The notes beneath the pieces are model-generated. The model ran no database searches and was not told the origin of the DNA. It saw only the letters and a list, made by a program, of their open reading frames with translations. A program made the translations under genes and the position numbers. From Erinaceus europaeus (lineage: Eukaryota; Chordata; Mammalia; Eulipotyphla; Erinaceidae): a stretch of 64,000 nucleotides of DNA. Below are positions 1 to 10,300 of this stretch, one piece after another. Every line of letters starts with the position of its first letter. The first letter of the stretch is position 1. The DNA is taken from the NCBI RefSeq assembly GCF_950295315.1, contig NC_080181.1:32876441-32940440 (forward strand), in the 5' to 3' direction.

Positions 1-1178
1 GACCATCACTCCCCAGAGAATATACTCTAAGACTAAACTAATGGGTCCATTAGAAGTAATTAGACGAATGTAAAATTATTTACTTGATCTGGGGATAATC
101 TCACAGTGGAGAAATTCCCCTAGGAAAAGCTGACTAGCTTGCTGAAAAGCAACTCACACCCTTCCCCTCCCATCTGGTCCAGACAGGCACCTACAACTGT
201 TCCCTAACAGTCTGGCAGGTGTCACTGAGAATGAGGGTAAATGACTAACTCAGCAAAGTGTGACATGCCCAGATCTCTCCATTTCTACAGATCTGACTTG
301 CTGCGAAGGTTCTGGAGACCTAACTGATTCTGTCAGTCATGGTGAAATGGACCTGACCTTGAACACATCTGACAACAGAGGTGATCTTCCAGTTCTGTAC
401 TTTGTGCTTTGGCAGGTGTTACTCATTGGCTGACTTTTAGAAGAAAAACTGAAAAGAGCAACTGAGTGGTGAAGGAAAACAAGCATGGAAATGCTGCCCT
501 TTATGCCTTGCTCAGGACAAGTACACATTTGCATTCCCAGGGAGAATGCTGTTTGACTGGGGCCTGAGGATGGAAGATATTCACAGATACTTCATATGTC
601 CTCTCTTGAATTTTGAAACATGTACTTTTTTTTAAGAGAAAGGGGGGAAATGTTATGAGATGAACAAAAGATCATCATAGCATATTGTAGCAGGATGTTT
701 AGGTTAGAAAGCTCTCAGGAGGAGAATTTGAGGACTAAAATAGAAAGAGGTCATGATTACTCTTAAAGGTGTCTAAGAACCAATGGATATTTCTGGAATG
801 TGAATGTTGATGTGGTCAGTGGACTGGAGGTGTCAGGAGCAGAAGGTCCGTTAATAGACCAAGCAGATGATTTGAAGGTCTGAACTGGGGATAGAAGTGA
901 GAATGAAAAATGAAATTTTGACTTTTACTATTTTTGATTCTTGCAAGAAGACAAAGAGACCCCATCTGGACACACTTACTTTCAGAAATGGAGATCTTTC
1001 AGAAGCTTCTCTGTGGTGTCCTCAGCTCTTGTCACTAAGCATCAAGTCCTCTGCAAATGTCAGAAGTCAAGTCAACCTTTAGTTCAGTGAGTCAGAACCC
1101 ATGCTCTGGCCTTTTCAATGGAAACACTTTTCTCAGCATTATCTTTGCCCACCTGCAAAGAAATGGGAAGCAATAGCT
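1..1178. other. Single-copy non-coding DNA
   Basis: I see no recognisable repeat or gene. Open frames are under 70 codons with no family resemblance. A short purine stretch near 628-650 is the only low-complexity sequence. Confidence 0.5.
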
Positions 1179-1250
1179 TTCCCTTTTTATCCATCTCTCT
1201 CTCTCTCTTTTTCCTTTTCTTTCTTTCCTTCCTTCCTTCCTTCCTTTTTT
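1179..1250. repeat. Pyrimidine-rich (CT)n/(TTCC)n tract
   Basis: Runs of CT, then TTCC and T, almost without purines on this strand. It gives a low-complexity open frame that should not be read as coding. Confidence 0.9.
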
Positions 1251-1604
1251 AAGGAAGCCAAACCATTTAAGGGGTCCAGGAACTCAGGCACATGGCAGGC
1301 CAGACAGTATTTGGGGGGAAATATTTTAGAGAGCCAATGCTACCTGGGGCAAAAGTGGAGAGAAAAGTTCCTTTTCTGTTATGAAGCAGGTCACTTTTCC
1401 TGCCATAATGATGACATTGCCCAGGCCAGCCAAGCTCCATTTCTAGTCCACCTTTGGTCACAGGACTACCAAATGGCATTTTTAGAGAGGTAGGGTGGGG
1501 TGGAAGGAGGGCTTACTTGGGATGCATCATCTGGACTTTGCAAGATATCCTGCTGAATTTGAATGCTGATACTGGCATAGAATCATTCATGTCCTTTAGT
1601 TTCA
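1251..1604. other. Single-copy DNA, nothing recognised
   Basis: Mixed-composition sequence with overlapping short open frames on both strands. No repeat family recognised. Confidence 0.45.
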
Positions 1605-1777
1605 TCTATTTTTGGTAGAGATAGAGAAAAATTGAGAGGGGTAGAGGAAGAGGCACCTATAGTTCTGCTTCAGGCCTCTTGAAGCTTCCCCCCACATGTG
1701 GGGGCCAGAGGCTTGAATCTGTGTTCTTGTGCATGGTAATGTGTACACTCCACCAGGTGTGCCACTGCCAGATCCTT
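1605..1777 (-). mobile_element. tRNA-type SINE, family B
   Basis: Read on the minus strand it has the family B order: head with 'CACCTGGTGGAGTG', body with 'CCCCCACATGTGGGGG', then a CT-rich stretch corresponding to 'GAGAGGGGTAGAGG' here. It is diverged and its target duplication is not clear. Confidence 0.75.
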
Positions 1778-1816
1778 CTTATATTCAACCAGAAGTAACC
1801 TGGGTCAACTATACTT

Positions 1817-1940
1817 TGCTTTTTTTTTTTTTGTCACAAGGAAACTTTTCCTTCCTTTCTTTTTTTCTTTCTCTTTCTTTCTTTCTCTTCTCTCTTTCTT
1901 CCTTTCTTTCCTTTTCTTTTTTTGTTCTTTTTTTTATTTC
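1817..1940. repeat. T-rich and (TTTC)n tract
   Basis: A poly-T run at 1819-1832 is followed, after a short gap, by TTTC/TTCC-rich sequence to about 1940. It may be the decayed tail of the adjacent minus-strand SINE plus independent expansion. Confidence 0.85.
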
Positions 1941-2295
1941 TCTCATCTGTGAAGGCAAATCCTAAGGTCTTTCTGGCAAATGAAAGTTCAAGACTGGCTG
2001 AACAGGTCTGAAAGCAAACCCTGGGGTGTTGACAATCTCTTTACTTGGTGTGAGGTTCTTGATCTGATCCACTGGCCTGAGCCAGGGACTCTTCCTGCTC
2101 ACTCTGACTCCACACACACCGATGCTCCAGAGATCATCCAAGGGTCACAGAGTGATAGTGGTTGTGCTTTGCTCCAACTCTCCCTTGGGCTCATTGTGAA
2201 AGCCGATACAAACTTTTTTTTTTTTTTATCATGTCCTTAAGGAAGATGAGTCTGTCTAGACCACCTTCTTGACTTTGCTCTTTTAAAAAAGTTGA
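1941..2295. other. Single-copy DNA, nothing recognised
   Basis: Contains an 86-codon open frame (1980-2240) with no recognisable domain that runs into a poly-T tract. I regard that frame as chance. Confidence 0.45.
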
Positions 2296-2682
2296 TAATG
2301 GGTAGGGTAGATGGAATAATGGTTATGCAAACAGATTTTTTTTTTTTTACTGATTTAATAACGACTGACAAATCTGTTGGATAAGAGGGCTACAATTCCA
2401 CACAATCCCCACCACCACCAGAGTTCCATATACCATCCCCTCCATTGGAAGCTTTCCTACTCTTTATCATTCTAGGAGCAAGGAATGAGAATTATTATGG
2501 AGTGCAGAAGGTAGAAGGTCTGGCTTCTGTAACTGCTTCTTCACTGGACATGGGTGTTGGCAGATAGATCCATACTCCCAGCCAGCAAACAGACTCTTAT
2601 TCCTAAGGCTCCCAGGTCCCAGGTTCAATCACCTGCACTACTGTAATCCAGAGCTGAGCAGTGCTCTGAAAAAAAAAAAAAA
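2296..2682 (+). mobile_element. SINE family E, split by a C insertion
   Basis: The 5' piece 'GGAATAATGGTTATGCAAACAG' region lies at 2305-2335 and the 3' piece, with 'CCCAGGTTCAATC' and 'AGAGCTGAGCAGTGCTCTG' followed by poly(A), lies at 2594-2682. The same order is uninterrupted at 59808-59934, which shows that 2336-2584 is a later insertion. Confidence 0.8.
2336..2584 (-). mobile_element. Element C retroposon, 5' truncated
   Basis: This C copy is flanked by a 9-bp direct repeat, GCAAACAGA, at 2327-2335 and 2585-2593. It begins on this strand with a T run, so it is a poly(A)-tailed retroposon in reverse orientation. It starts at the 'GGCTGGGAGTATGGATC' point of the family. The clean duplication plus A-tail argues for target-primed reverse transcription rather than a DNA transposon. 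Confidence 0.85.
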
Positions 2683-2696
2683 ATAGAGTTGATAAC

Positions 2697-2838
2697 CTCT
2701 GACTGGTGAAATAGCTCATTTGGATAGTGCACTGCTTTGCTATAACACATGACCCAGGTTGGAGTCCAGTCCAGACATCACTGAAGGAATCTCTGGTGTT
2801 ATGATTTTTTTCTCTCTGTATTTATCTATCTCCTCCTT
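2697..2838 (+). mobile_element. SINE family H
   Basis: Has the family order 'AGCTCATTTGGATAGTGCA', then 'ACCCAGGTTGGAGTCC', then 'GGTGTTATG' and a CT-rich end. It resembles copies at 12535, 28195 and 55255. Diverged and old. Confidence 0.65.
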
Positions 2839-2839
2839 T

Positions 2840-3216
2840 GGTGCCAAGCCACTTGAAATTACACTGCAATATCATGATCCAAAATTAGACTAAATACTTC
2901 AGCAGGTGTCTCCTCAGAGCAAGTGTATTTTCTAATCAATGGCTCATATTCAATTCTTAATTTTCCCAATAATACCTTACACATAGCTTTTTCCTCCCTT
3001 TGACTGAGAATCCAATCAGCAGTCATGCATTGTATTGAGCTGATATATCTCTATGACCTCTATTAGTCAAAATCCAGTCCCTCATGGCTCTAACAAAAAA
3101 CAAACAAACAAAAATTCATAACATTGGCATTGCAAAGAGTTCAGGCTAGTTCTTTTCCAGATTTTCCCACAAGTCTGATTCGTATCATTGTTTCTCATGA
3201 TCCAATTCAGGGTGAA
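2840..3216 (-). mobile_element. L1ME-type LINE 3' UTR remnant
   Basis: The run from 'TTTCTCATGATCCAATTCAGG' (3191-3211) back through 'TTGAGCTGATATATCTCTATGACCT' resembles the antisense of the L1ME 3' UTR as I remember it ('CCTGAATCTAATCATGAGGAAAC' sense). No coding part is present. Subfamily assignment is tentative. Confidence 0.65.
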
Positions 3217-3221
3217 CATCT

Positions 3222-3362
3222 TTTTATAAAAAAATATATTTCTTTATTTCATGAGAGAAAGAGAACTAGGACATTGTACTGGCATATATGGTGCAAAAGA
3301 GACAGCCTAGGGTCTCACAGACACAAATTCTGAGTTCTACTCACTGAGCCACTTCCTTGACC
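3222..3362 (-). mobile_element. SINE family D, old copy
   Basis: Shows 'ATTTCTTTATTTCATGAGAGAAAGAGAACTAGG' type tail on this strand and ends with 'CACTGAGCCACTTCC', the reverse of the family D head. The middle is strongly diverged. Confidence 0.5.
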
Positions 3363-3770
3363 ATCAGACTAAATATTTTTAACCAAAAGATAACTATGAT
3401 AACAAAAGGTTCTATGACCTTAAAGGGATACCTTGAAAATCTTTGAAAGATAACATTAATACAAGAATGTTTTATTTTTTCTCTTTTTAGAGATTTAATA
3501 ATGATTAAAAATATTATAAGATAGTAGAGATACAATTCCACACAGTTCCCAGCACCAGAGTTCAGTGTCCAATCCCCTCCATTTGAAGCTTCCCTATACT
3601 TCATCCTGCTTTGGGAGCATATCATGTATATATCATATATATGTTACAGCCAGAAATTGAGAGGGGCGGGGGGATAGGCAGAGAGAGAGACAGAGAGATC
3701 TGAAACACTGCTTCACCACTTGCAAAGCTTTCCCACTGCAGGTGGGGATTGGAGGCTTGATCATTGTAAC

Positions 3771-4128
3771 GTCCATGTCCAGAGAAGAAGACACTACAGA
3801 ACTCAGACCTTCCACCTTCTGTTCCCCATAAATATTCTTGGAGAAATAAAGAATAGGGAAACTTCTAAGGGGGGTGGGATATGGAACTCTGGTAGTGGGA
3901 ATTGAATTTTTTAAATTTATTTTTTATTTAAGAAAGGAAAAATTAACAAAACCATAGGGTAGGAGGGGTACAACTCCACACAATTCCCACCACCCAATCT
4001 CCATATCCCATCCCCTCCCCTGATAGCTTTCCCATTCTCTGTCCCTCTGGGAGCATGGACCCAGGGTCACTGTGGGTTGCAGATGGTTTTATGGAATTGT
4101 ACCCCCTTATCCCAAAATCATGTCAGTT
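3771..4128 (+). mobile_element. Element C inserted in the SINE B, itself split
   Basis: Plus-orientation C sequence at 3771-3909 resumes at 4087-4128 with 'TATGGAATTGTACCCCCTTAT'. A decayed 11-bp duplication, ATCATTGTAAC versus ATCACTTCAAC (8 of 11), flanks it at 3760-3770 and 4129-4139. Confidence 0.75.
3910..4086 (-). mobile_element. Element C, innermost and youngest layer
   Basis: Begins with 'TTTATTTAAGAAAGGAAAAA' and runs through 'ACAACTCCACACAATTCCCA' to 'GGTCACTGTGGGTTGCAG'. It interrupts the plus-oriented C copy around it and is the best preserved of the four layers. It is only about 175 bp, so it is 5' truncated. Confidence 0.75.
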
Positions 4129-4559
4129 ATCACTTCAACCAGGTGCTCCACCACCCGGCCACTGGACCAGAATTCTTTATGGGGTACAGAAAGTGGGAGA
4201 TCTGCCTTCTGTAACTGCTTCTCTACTTAACATGGGTATTGGCAGTTTGGTCCATACCCCAGCCTGTTTCTATCTTTCCCTAGTAGAGTAGAGCTCTGGG
4301 GAGGCGGGGTTCCAGAACACATTGGTGATGTTGCCTGCCCGGGGAGGATGGCATCATGGTAGGATGGCATCGTGGTAGCATCTGCACAAGAATGTTTTCT
4401 ACTGCTGACATTCATTAACTAGGAGAAGTAATCTGTTTATTGCATTATTGATGATGTTGATACACTCAAATGGTAAAGAGGCACCTTCTGGGTTTCTCCA
4501 TTGCTAAGAGTCATATATTTCCATCTCTAATAAATATAGGCTTCTGTACAGTGATGCTC

Positions 4560-4740
4560 TATTTTTTATTTAATTTTTTCTTTCATTTTTATTTCTTTAT
4601 TGAGGGATTAATGTTTTACAGTTGACAGTAAATACAATAGTAGTAAATACACATAACATTTCTCAGTTTTCCACACAACAGTACAACCCCCACTAGGTCC
4701 TCTGCCATCCTGTTCCAGGACGTGAAGAGATGCTTTATAG
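4560..4740 (-). repeat. Family I repeat
   Basis: Matches 36965-37096 in the opposite orientation: on the minus strand both have 'AAATGTTATG', 'ACTATTGTATTTACTG' and 'GTAAAACATTAAT' before an A-rich end. It looks like the 3' end of a retroposon. I do not recognise its parent. Confidence 0.6.
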
Positions 4741-4897
4741 GGTATGTGAAAAGCATGTTCCAATGACATTCATTCCATGCTTTCACCTTGAACAGCTATT
4801 TGTTTAATTAATTTGATGGTTATAAATGGTTACATTATAACTTTATCATGTCTTCTGTATCTATTAGCTGACAGTATTCTATCAATAGAGTTTATTT

Positions 4898-5060
4898 TAT
4901 TACCAGCAAAATGGCTCAATGGGAAGGGTATCTGCTTTGTCTCAAGCCTGGCCTCTAACACCTTTAGGACTGGAGGGCAATTTTAGTGCTATGGTATCCT
5001 TTCCTATCTCCCTCTGTCTCTCAGTTTGAAAAAAGTTGGCCTTGAAGTGAAACTCCAGGA
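4898..5060 (+). mobile_element. SINE family H
   Basis: Has 'CAAAATGGCTCAATGGGAAGG', 'TGCTTTGTCTCAAGCCTGGCC' and 'GTGCTATGGTATCCTTTCC', the H order also seen at 28195-28345. Old copy. Confidence 0.6.
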
Positions 5061-5349
5061 GAACCAAACAAACAAAAATGGAGGGTTTTTTTTTCTTTTT
5101 TCTTTTTGTAGTAATTTTACATCTGTAGGCATTTTTTGTTATATTAAACATACTTGTAACCTGCCACCACTATAGTTCTGAAATTTTACTGGATCTCAGC
5201 TACTTGAGATCTTTTTCAAGTTGTTCTCTCTGCATTCCTATTTACCTCTTAGTACTCCTTAGCTTTCGGATACAAGTTATTCCTGGGTTACCTTAAACCT
5301 CCCATGCCATAGTGTTGGGATTGGTCACCCATTATCCCATGGTGTACTG

Positions 5350-5520
5350 GTTTCTTTTTCTTTTCTATAATTTTATTGGGGGAGAAGCACTTATAATACA
5401 CTTGTTGAGAACTGGGTACAATATCTCATCACATTGTGATAGGTGTATGCAAAATATAGCCACCCCCAAATTAGATATCCCGCAGTCATCATGCTCCAGG
5501 ACCCTAGGAATTCCCTGAAA
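5350..5520 (-). repeat. Possible diverged family I repeat
   Basis: Starts on this strand with 'TATAATTTTATTGGGGGAG', comparable to the family I end at 4590-4610. The rest is only loosely similar, so membership is tentative. Confidence 0.35.
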
Positions 5521-5647
5521 CCCTTCCATTATGGTTTATTTTAGTAGGGACACTGTAGTATTTCAAGGACTCAAGACGAATGAAAATGTTTACATACCTA
5601 TGGCCGTTCATCTAATGCCACTTTTACCTAAATGAAAGAAGGTGATT

Positions 5648-6020
5648 ATTTTGTTTTGTTTTTTGCCTGCAAGGTTATTGCTGGGTCTTGGTACCTGCAC
5701 TATGAATCCACTGCTCCTAAAGGCCAATTTTCCCACTTTATTGCCCTTGTTGTTATTATTGTTGGATAGGACAGAGAGAAATTGTTGTAGTTATTATTGT
5801 TGTTGATGATGTCATTGTTGTTGGATAGAACAGAGAGAAATGGAGAGAGGAAGGGAAGACAGAGAGGGAGAAAGAAAGATAGACACCTTCAGACCTTCTT
5901 CACTGCTTATGAGGTGACACCCCTGAAGGTAAGGAGCTGGGGGCTCAAACCCAAATCCTTATGCCAGTCCCTGCGCTTTGCGCCATGTGTGTTTAATCCA
6001 CTCCACTACCACCAGCCCCC
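5648..6020 (-). mobile_element. SINE A with 3' module
   Basis: A 12-bp perfect target duplication, AAGAAGGTGATT, flanks it at 5636-5647 and 6021-6032. The minus strand reads the full family: head, 'GCGCAAAGCGCAGGGACTGG', body, (CAA/TAA)-rich part and the 'AATAACCTTGCAGG' module. An internal stretch with 'GTTGTTGGATAG' appears twice (5761 and 5818), a local duplication of the body. Confidence 0.9.
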
Positions 6021-6054
6021 AAGAAGGTGATTTTGAGGATGTCAAATTTGAAGA

Positions 6055-6714
6055 AGTTAGACTGATGGAGTTTATGGTCAATGGTATTTGTATACTTGTC
6101 CCATATTTGGGAGCTTCTCTCTGTCCTGATCCAGCTTTCTAGTCCTATTTTTAACTCTGACATCATCTTCCTAGATAATATTATTAGTCCACCTTCTTGT
6201 TAGCTGTCAGGCTCAGACAAAAAATTTAAGTCATGGGCCCCTTGGAATACACCTAAAATAGACTTCCTAGCTTCTTCCGTAATGAAGATCGCAAATTTCA
6301 TCTGTTATACCTTTAGGTTCCTGATTATTAAACGACTTATTCTGCTTTATATCTTAATATTTTTCAGCCACCAAGTTGCAGATGCTACCATGACAACAAC
6401 CTGACTTCTCTGGGCAGATGGCTGCACCAATGTATCCTGGAACCTCACCTCTCCAGAGCCTAGGGAAATATAGAAACAGGCTAGGGGTACATTTTGACCT
6501 GCCAACATCCGTATCCAGAGGAGAAGCCACTACAGAACTCAGACCTTCCATCTTCTGTTCCCCATAAATATTCTTGGTTCATACTCCCAGAGAAATAAAG
6601 AATAGGGAAACTTCTAAGGGCAGGCGGGGGGGGGGGGGCAGATATGGAACTCTGATAGTGAAAATTGAATTTTATGAAATTGTACCCCCTTATCCCACAA
6701 TCATGTCAGTCATC
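6055..6714 (+). mobile_element. Element C, long copy
   Basis: Includes the 5' middle section ('TCCCATATTTGGGAGCTTCT', 'GATCCAGCTTTCTAGTCCTA') shared with 57.8 kb and, inverted, with 13.2-13.8 kb, followed by the common 3' part ('ACTACAGAACTCAGACCTTCC'). A 12-13 base G run sits at about 6627-6638. A weak flanking match, GAAGAAGTTAG versus GAAAAAGTTAT, may be an eroded target duplication. Confidence 0.8.
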
Positions 6715-6742
6715 ATAAAAACAGAAGAAAAAGTTATGCTTT

Positions 6743-6775
6743 GAACTATTTCAATGTCTTTTGTTGAAATAGTTC
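6743..6775. repeat. Perfect 12-bp inverted repeat (hairpin)
   Basis: GAACTATTTCAA at 6743-6754 pairs perfectly with TTGAAATAGTTC at 6764-6775 across a 9-base loop. It lies just after the C element end. No known terminator or transposon end recognised. Confidence 0.9.
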
Positions 6776-7789
6776 TGGCTTAAGACTGGAAAAAAATAAA
6801 GTGTAGAAGGGTTGCAAATTGAGGTCCTGAGAAAGCAGTAGTGGGTGAGTGAAGAAACTCCAGGGAGAGTGAAAAAACAGAATCAGCAGTATTTGAGGAC
6901 AGAAGAAGTGGGGGTGGAAAGTGGGAGGAAATGACAGTTTCACTTAGTTTTGAATCCAAAGTTCCCATCATCATTATTGAGAACTCCAGAGCTGAGCATT
7001 TTTTGTCTCTGAACAATTTCCCCACCCCATGCATACCAGGCCCACCGGACCATGAATTCTTTTTCAAACATCAAAGTCTGAAAGTCGGTGAATTGTAAAC
7101 CCTCTGAAGTCCACTGAGCCTGGGCCCGCAGATTTCAGACTCCTCTACACAGAAGGACAGATGGCAGTGGGAATGGGCTGAGAGGGCATCCAGGAGAGGA
7201 AGGTGGGGGGTCTGGGATGTGCTGGGGCACTGGCCTTTGAACCTGCACAGCAAGTGCCAGCTTCCTTCAGGAGTCCTGGAGAGGAACTACAGCACAGGGG
7301 CCATATATTCCTTCCCTGGCCAGATATACTGATGCCTAGGATGGCTACCAGAACTTCCTGACAGTGCCTGGGTCACGTCATCTTCACCCCCCAGCCCCAA
7401 ACTCACCATTACGACTATCTTTTTACCTCACCCTTCTCTGATGATGACATGGGAATACATAGGCAGGCACTGTCATTCTCTAATAATGTCATTGATACTA
7501 CACAACTGGAGGGTGCAGAAGTGAGTGTTCTTGTGCATGTGCTGTTTTTAATTATTATTCTTTTTGATACTCAGTCCCACATCCAAGATCCAAGAGAATT
7601 CTTCAAGCCAAACAGAGTTCGAAGGCAACCACCAACCCCTCCTTAGAACGCACAAGATAAGCAGTTGTTGGTTAATCCTTCTATTTTCAAACCTTTCTCC
7701 TCCCACCACTCTGCATTTCTTCCCCAATCTTGCCCTTGGATCTGGGGCCTTGTGCATGCATTTGTTCCTCTAGGTCTTTTTTTTTTCTT
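6776..7789. other. Single-copy DNA, nothing recognised
   Basis: About 1 kb free of recognisable repeats. Several overlapping frames of 60-95 codons occur on both strands without any domain signature. It is moderately GC-rich between 7080 and 7400. Confidence 0.45.
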
Positions 7790-7900
7790 TCATTCAGGTT
7801 GGGGTAGGGGAACAGACACTGCATCTCGCATGGTACTGGAGTTAACACCTGGGCTGTGTACATGCCAAAGCATCAGCCTTATATGGTGAGCTAGTTCTCC
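7790..7900 (-). mobile_element. SINE family G-like fragment
   Basis: Has 'CTGGAGTTAACACCTGGGCTG' and 'GCCAAAGCATCAGCCTTATA', matching the reversed head of the G copies at 36.4, 45.8 and 46.3 kb. Weak and old. Confidence 0.4.
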
Positions 7901-7964
7901 TGCTCCTGCTTTTCGTTTCTTCCCCTCCCTCCCTCCCCCCCTCGTATCTCTCTTCTTTCTTTTT

Positions 7965-8252
7965 ATTGTGACCAGGATTATCACTGGGGCTCAGCACCTA
8001 CACAACAAACACATCCTTCTCTGTGGTCATTTCCCCTCCTTTTAAGACATTTTTATATAAGCACAGAGAGAAATTGAGGAAGAAGTGGGGGAGAAGAAAT
8101 AGGGAGAAGGAGAGAGAAAGAACAACACCTGCATCACTGCTTCACCATTTATGAAGCTCCACTCTATCCCCTGTAAAAGGGGAGATGGTGTTTGAACCCT
8201 ACTATTTGAACATGGTAACTGTGTTTTGCTGGGTGTGCCACTGCCCAGCCCC
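7965..8252 (-). mobile_element. SINE B with 3' module
   Basis: The 3' module appears first on this strand ('CAGGATTATCACTGGGGCTC'), followed by the purine body, 'CTGCTTCACCATTTATGAAGC' and the reversed head 'TGCTGGGTGTGCCACTGCCC'. Confidence 0.8.
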
Positions 8253-9079
8253 TTCTCATCAATTTCTTCCCTTTGCATTTCATGGCACAGACAGAGAGAT
8301 AAAGCCACAGCAGTCAGCCTAGACTCACAGACTTTCAGAGCAAGAAGCACCGGACAGAAATAGATCTCCGTGTCATGGCAGGAATGTGGAGGAGGGGAGA
8401 AGATGAGTGTCTGCAAAGGAAGTACCAGCCCCTTCATACAGATAGGGCTGCAGGAGAGAACTCTTCCCAGCCCAAACTCACAGGCTCTCACTCTTTCTTC
8501 TTAAGTTCAGACAATAACAGAGACATCAGCAGGAGTGTTGACTGCAGAAATCCAGTCTTAACCTTTGAAAATATAATTTATTCAAACCCAGTGCATTACA
8601 GAAAGCCCAGCATGGATGGGGGATTAGGTGGCCAAGGCCGCTCCAGTCAAAGGAACAGGATAAATGAGTGTCTCCCCAGAGATCTTTCCTAAGGGATGAA
8701 AATACTTTCAGCCAAGAGACTGATTTTTCTTCTTTCTTTCTTTTTCCAAAGCCTTTGCCAGGTTAGGGAGAGGATGAGAGAGGCAAGATGGCAGTGGAGT
8801 CCTCCCAGGGGCGATGGGTGGTGGGGAGCAAGCTGTGTTCACTTGGAGGCTCCATGGTAGCTGAAAGAAGATGAAAGGCAACAAAGGATTCAAAGGCTTC
8901 TAAGGGCCACAAGCAAAACACTGGCTGAGACAAAGTGGTCCCCTTGTCTTCACACAGCTGTCACCACACAATGGACATGGCCGAGTAAACAGGAGTCTCA
9001 GATGGAAGAAGGAAAATGGTCAGGGGGCCGGATGCCCATGAAGGGAATTCTTAACATGCATGATTAAAGAATTTCCAGC
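8253..9079. other. Single-copy DNA, nothing recognised
   Basis: No clear repeat. Frames of 105 codons (8375-8692, plus) and 149 codons (8042-8491, minus) overlap each other, and the latter starts inside a SINE, so I do not treat them as coding. Confidence 0.45.
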
Positions 9080-9372
9080 TCCAGGGCTAGGTGGTGCTTC
9101 ACCAGGTTGAAATGCACAGTGTTAAGTGCCAGAACTGGCACAAACAACCAGGTTCGAGCACCTACCTGCTCTTTATCTGCAGGGGTGATGCTTCACAAGC
9201 AGTGAAGCAGGTCTGCAGATGTCTATCTTTCTCTTTCCCTATTTCCCCCAGCCCCTCTCAGTTTTTCTCTGTCCTATTCAATAAAATAGGGGGGGGGTGG
9301 TATGGCCACCAGAAGTAGTGGGTTTGCAGTGCAGGCACTGAGCTTCAGTAATAACCCTGGAGGGGAAAAAAA
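9080..9372 (+). mobile_element. SINE B/A-like with 3' module
   Basis: Carries 'AACCAGGTTCGAGCACC', 'AGCAGTGAAGCAGGTCTGCAG' and 'CTGTCCTATTCAATAAAATAG', a G run, and then the module 'GCACTGAGCTTCAGTAATAA'. The head is scrambled by small changes. Confidence 0.75.
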
Positions 9373-9544
9373 TATACTGCTCTTCCCTCTATGGGTTATA
9401 AATGGATGGGCAGCTCAACACATACATGTCTTCTCAAACCCAGTTTACATGGCTAAGAATTCAACCTGGTCAAATTATTTGACTGAGAAATGGTGAACGA
9501 AACAGAATGGGAGACTGAGAGACAGAGGAATAACACGTATATTA

Positions 9545-9617
9545 ACTTATTGGAAAAGTCAGGACGCATTTCTGCATAGAAAAACAGAAAAAATTATGCC
9601 ATGACTTTTCCAACAAG
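9545..9617. mobile_element. Mariner-like mini-element (MITE)
   Basis: CTTATTGGAAAAGTCA (9546-9561) and TGACTTTTCCAACAAG (9602-9617) are inverted repeats with one mismatch. TA dinucleotides lie at 9543-9544 and 9618-9619, as expected for Tc1/mariner target sites. The pairing continues imperfectly inward (GGACGCA against TGCCA). At about 73 bp it cannot encode a transposase. The family name is unknown to me. Confidence 0.65.
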
Positions 9618-9869
9618 TAGATATAAGTAGATATTTTCCCTCTGATTGTTTTTAGGTGATTTACTTCCCCTGATCTATTCAAAGGGAACTTCTCAGGAGA
9701 AACTCAGTTGTAATGAAAATGTGAACCATTTCAAGGTTCAGGCTTCAAATCTATTTTAGGCAGTAATAATTGGTAGTGATTGGGTCAGATAACTACCTCA
9801 CAGGGTAGACAGAATATCTATCTATCAGCTATCTATCTAAAAAAAAAGAAAAAGAAAAAGAAAAAAAAA

Positions 9870-9975
9870 GAAATAGCCAGACATCACTCTGGTACATGTA
9901 CTACTGGGGACTGAACTCAGGACCTCATGCTTGAGAGTCCAATACTTATTCACTGTGCCACCTCCCGGAACTCTC
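9870..9975 (-). mobile_element. SINE family D
   Basis: 'AGCCAGACATCACTCTGG', 'ACTGAACTCAGGACCTCATG' and 'TTCACTGTGCCACCTCCCGG' are the reverse of the D head and body. A (TATC)n and A-rich tract (9815-9869) replaces the usual tail. Confidence 0.8.
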
Positions 9976-9984
9976 TCTCCCTTT

Positions 9985-10135
9985 CAGTCTCCTCATTCCC
10001 TTTCAATTTCTCTCTGTCTCTATAAAAAACTAAAAGGCCACCAGGAGCAGAAGATTTATTATGTGGGCACCAAACCCTGGTAATAACCCTAGGGGAATAA
10101 TGATGATGATGATGATAAATTAATAATAATAATGG
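9985..10135 (+). mobile_element. SINE B 3' end with module, 5' truncated
   Basis: Starts at the CT-rich part, continues to 'AATTTCTCTCTGTCTCTAT' and the module 'CCAGGAGCAGAAGATTTATT', and ends in (GAT)n/(AAT)n microsatellite that takes the place of the A-tail. Confidence 0.75.
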
Positions 10136-10164
10136 CTAGTAGTTTTGCCTTTTCTCTCCAGTTT

Positions 10165-10300
10165 GACATTCATTCTTTTATTCAGTAACAGTAATGTGCT
10201 AGATATTTATTGTACACTAAATTCTTTGGATGTGGTGGGGAAGGAAGCACTGAACAAAGTAGTTCAGGGCTCATGAAATATATCACCATGCAGGGAGACA
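10165..10300. repeat. Possible ancient L2/MIR-type remnant
   Basis: The order 'TTATTCAGTAACAG', 'GTGCTAGATATTTATTG', 'GCACTGAACAAAG' and 'GCTCATGAAAT' recalls a common ancient mammalian interspersed repeat. Very diverged; assignment from memory only. Confidence 0.35.

Larger units (their letters stand above)
3646..4160 (-). mobile_element. SINE B inserted in C, itself split
   Basis: The body lies at 3646-3770 (for example 'AGCCAGAAATTGAGAGGGG' and 'CTTCACCACTTGCAAAGC'). The reverse of the SINE head, 'CAACCAGGTGCTCCACCACC', lies at 4137-4156. The gap between the pieces is occupied by another C copy. Confidence 0.75.
3474..4385 (-). mobile_element. Element C, outermost layer of a nest
   Basis: The outer C copy is in two pieces, about 3474-3645 and 4161-4385, with three further elements inside. 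A perfect 13-bp direct repeat, ACAAGAATGTTTT, flanks the whole complex at 3461-3473 and 4386-4398. The outer copy therefore landed first and the others came later. Its 5' part includes the 'CCCTAGTAGAGTAGAGCTCTG' extension also seen at 6.4, 13.2 and 58.2 kb. Confidence 0.85.
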
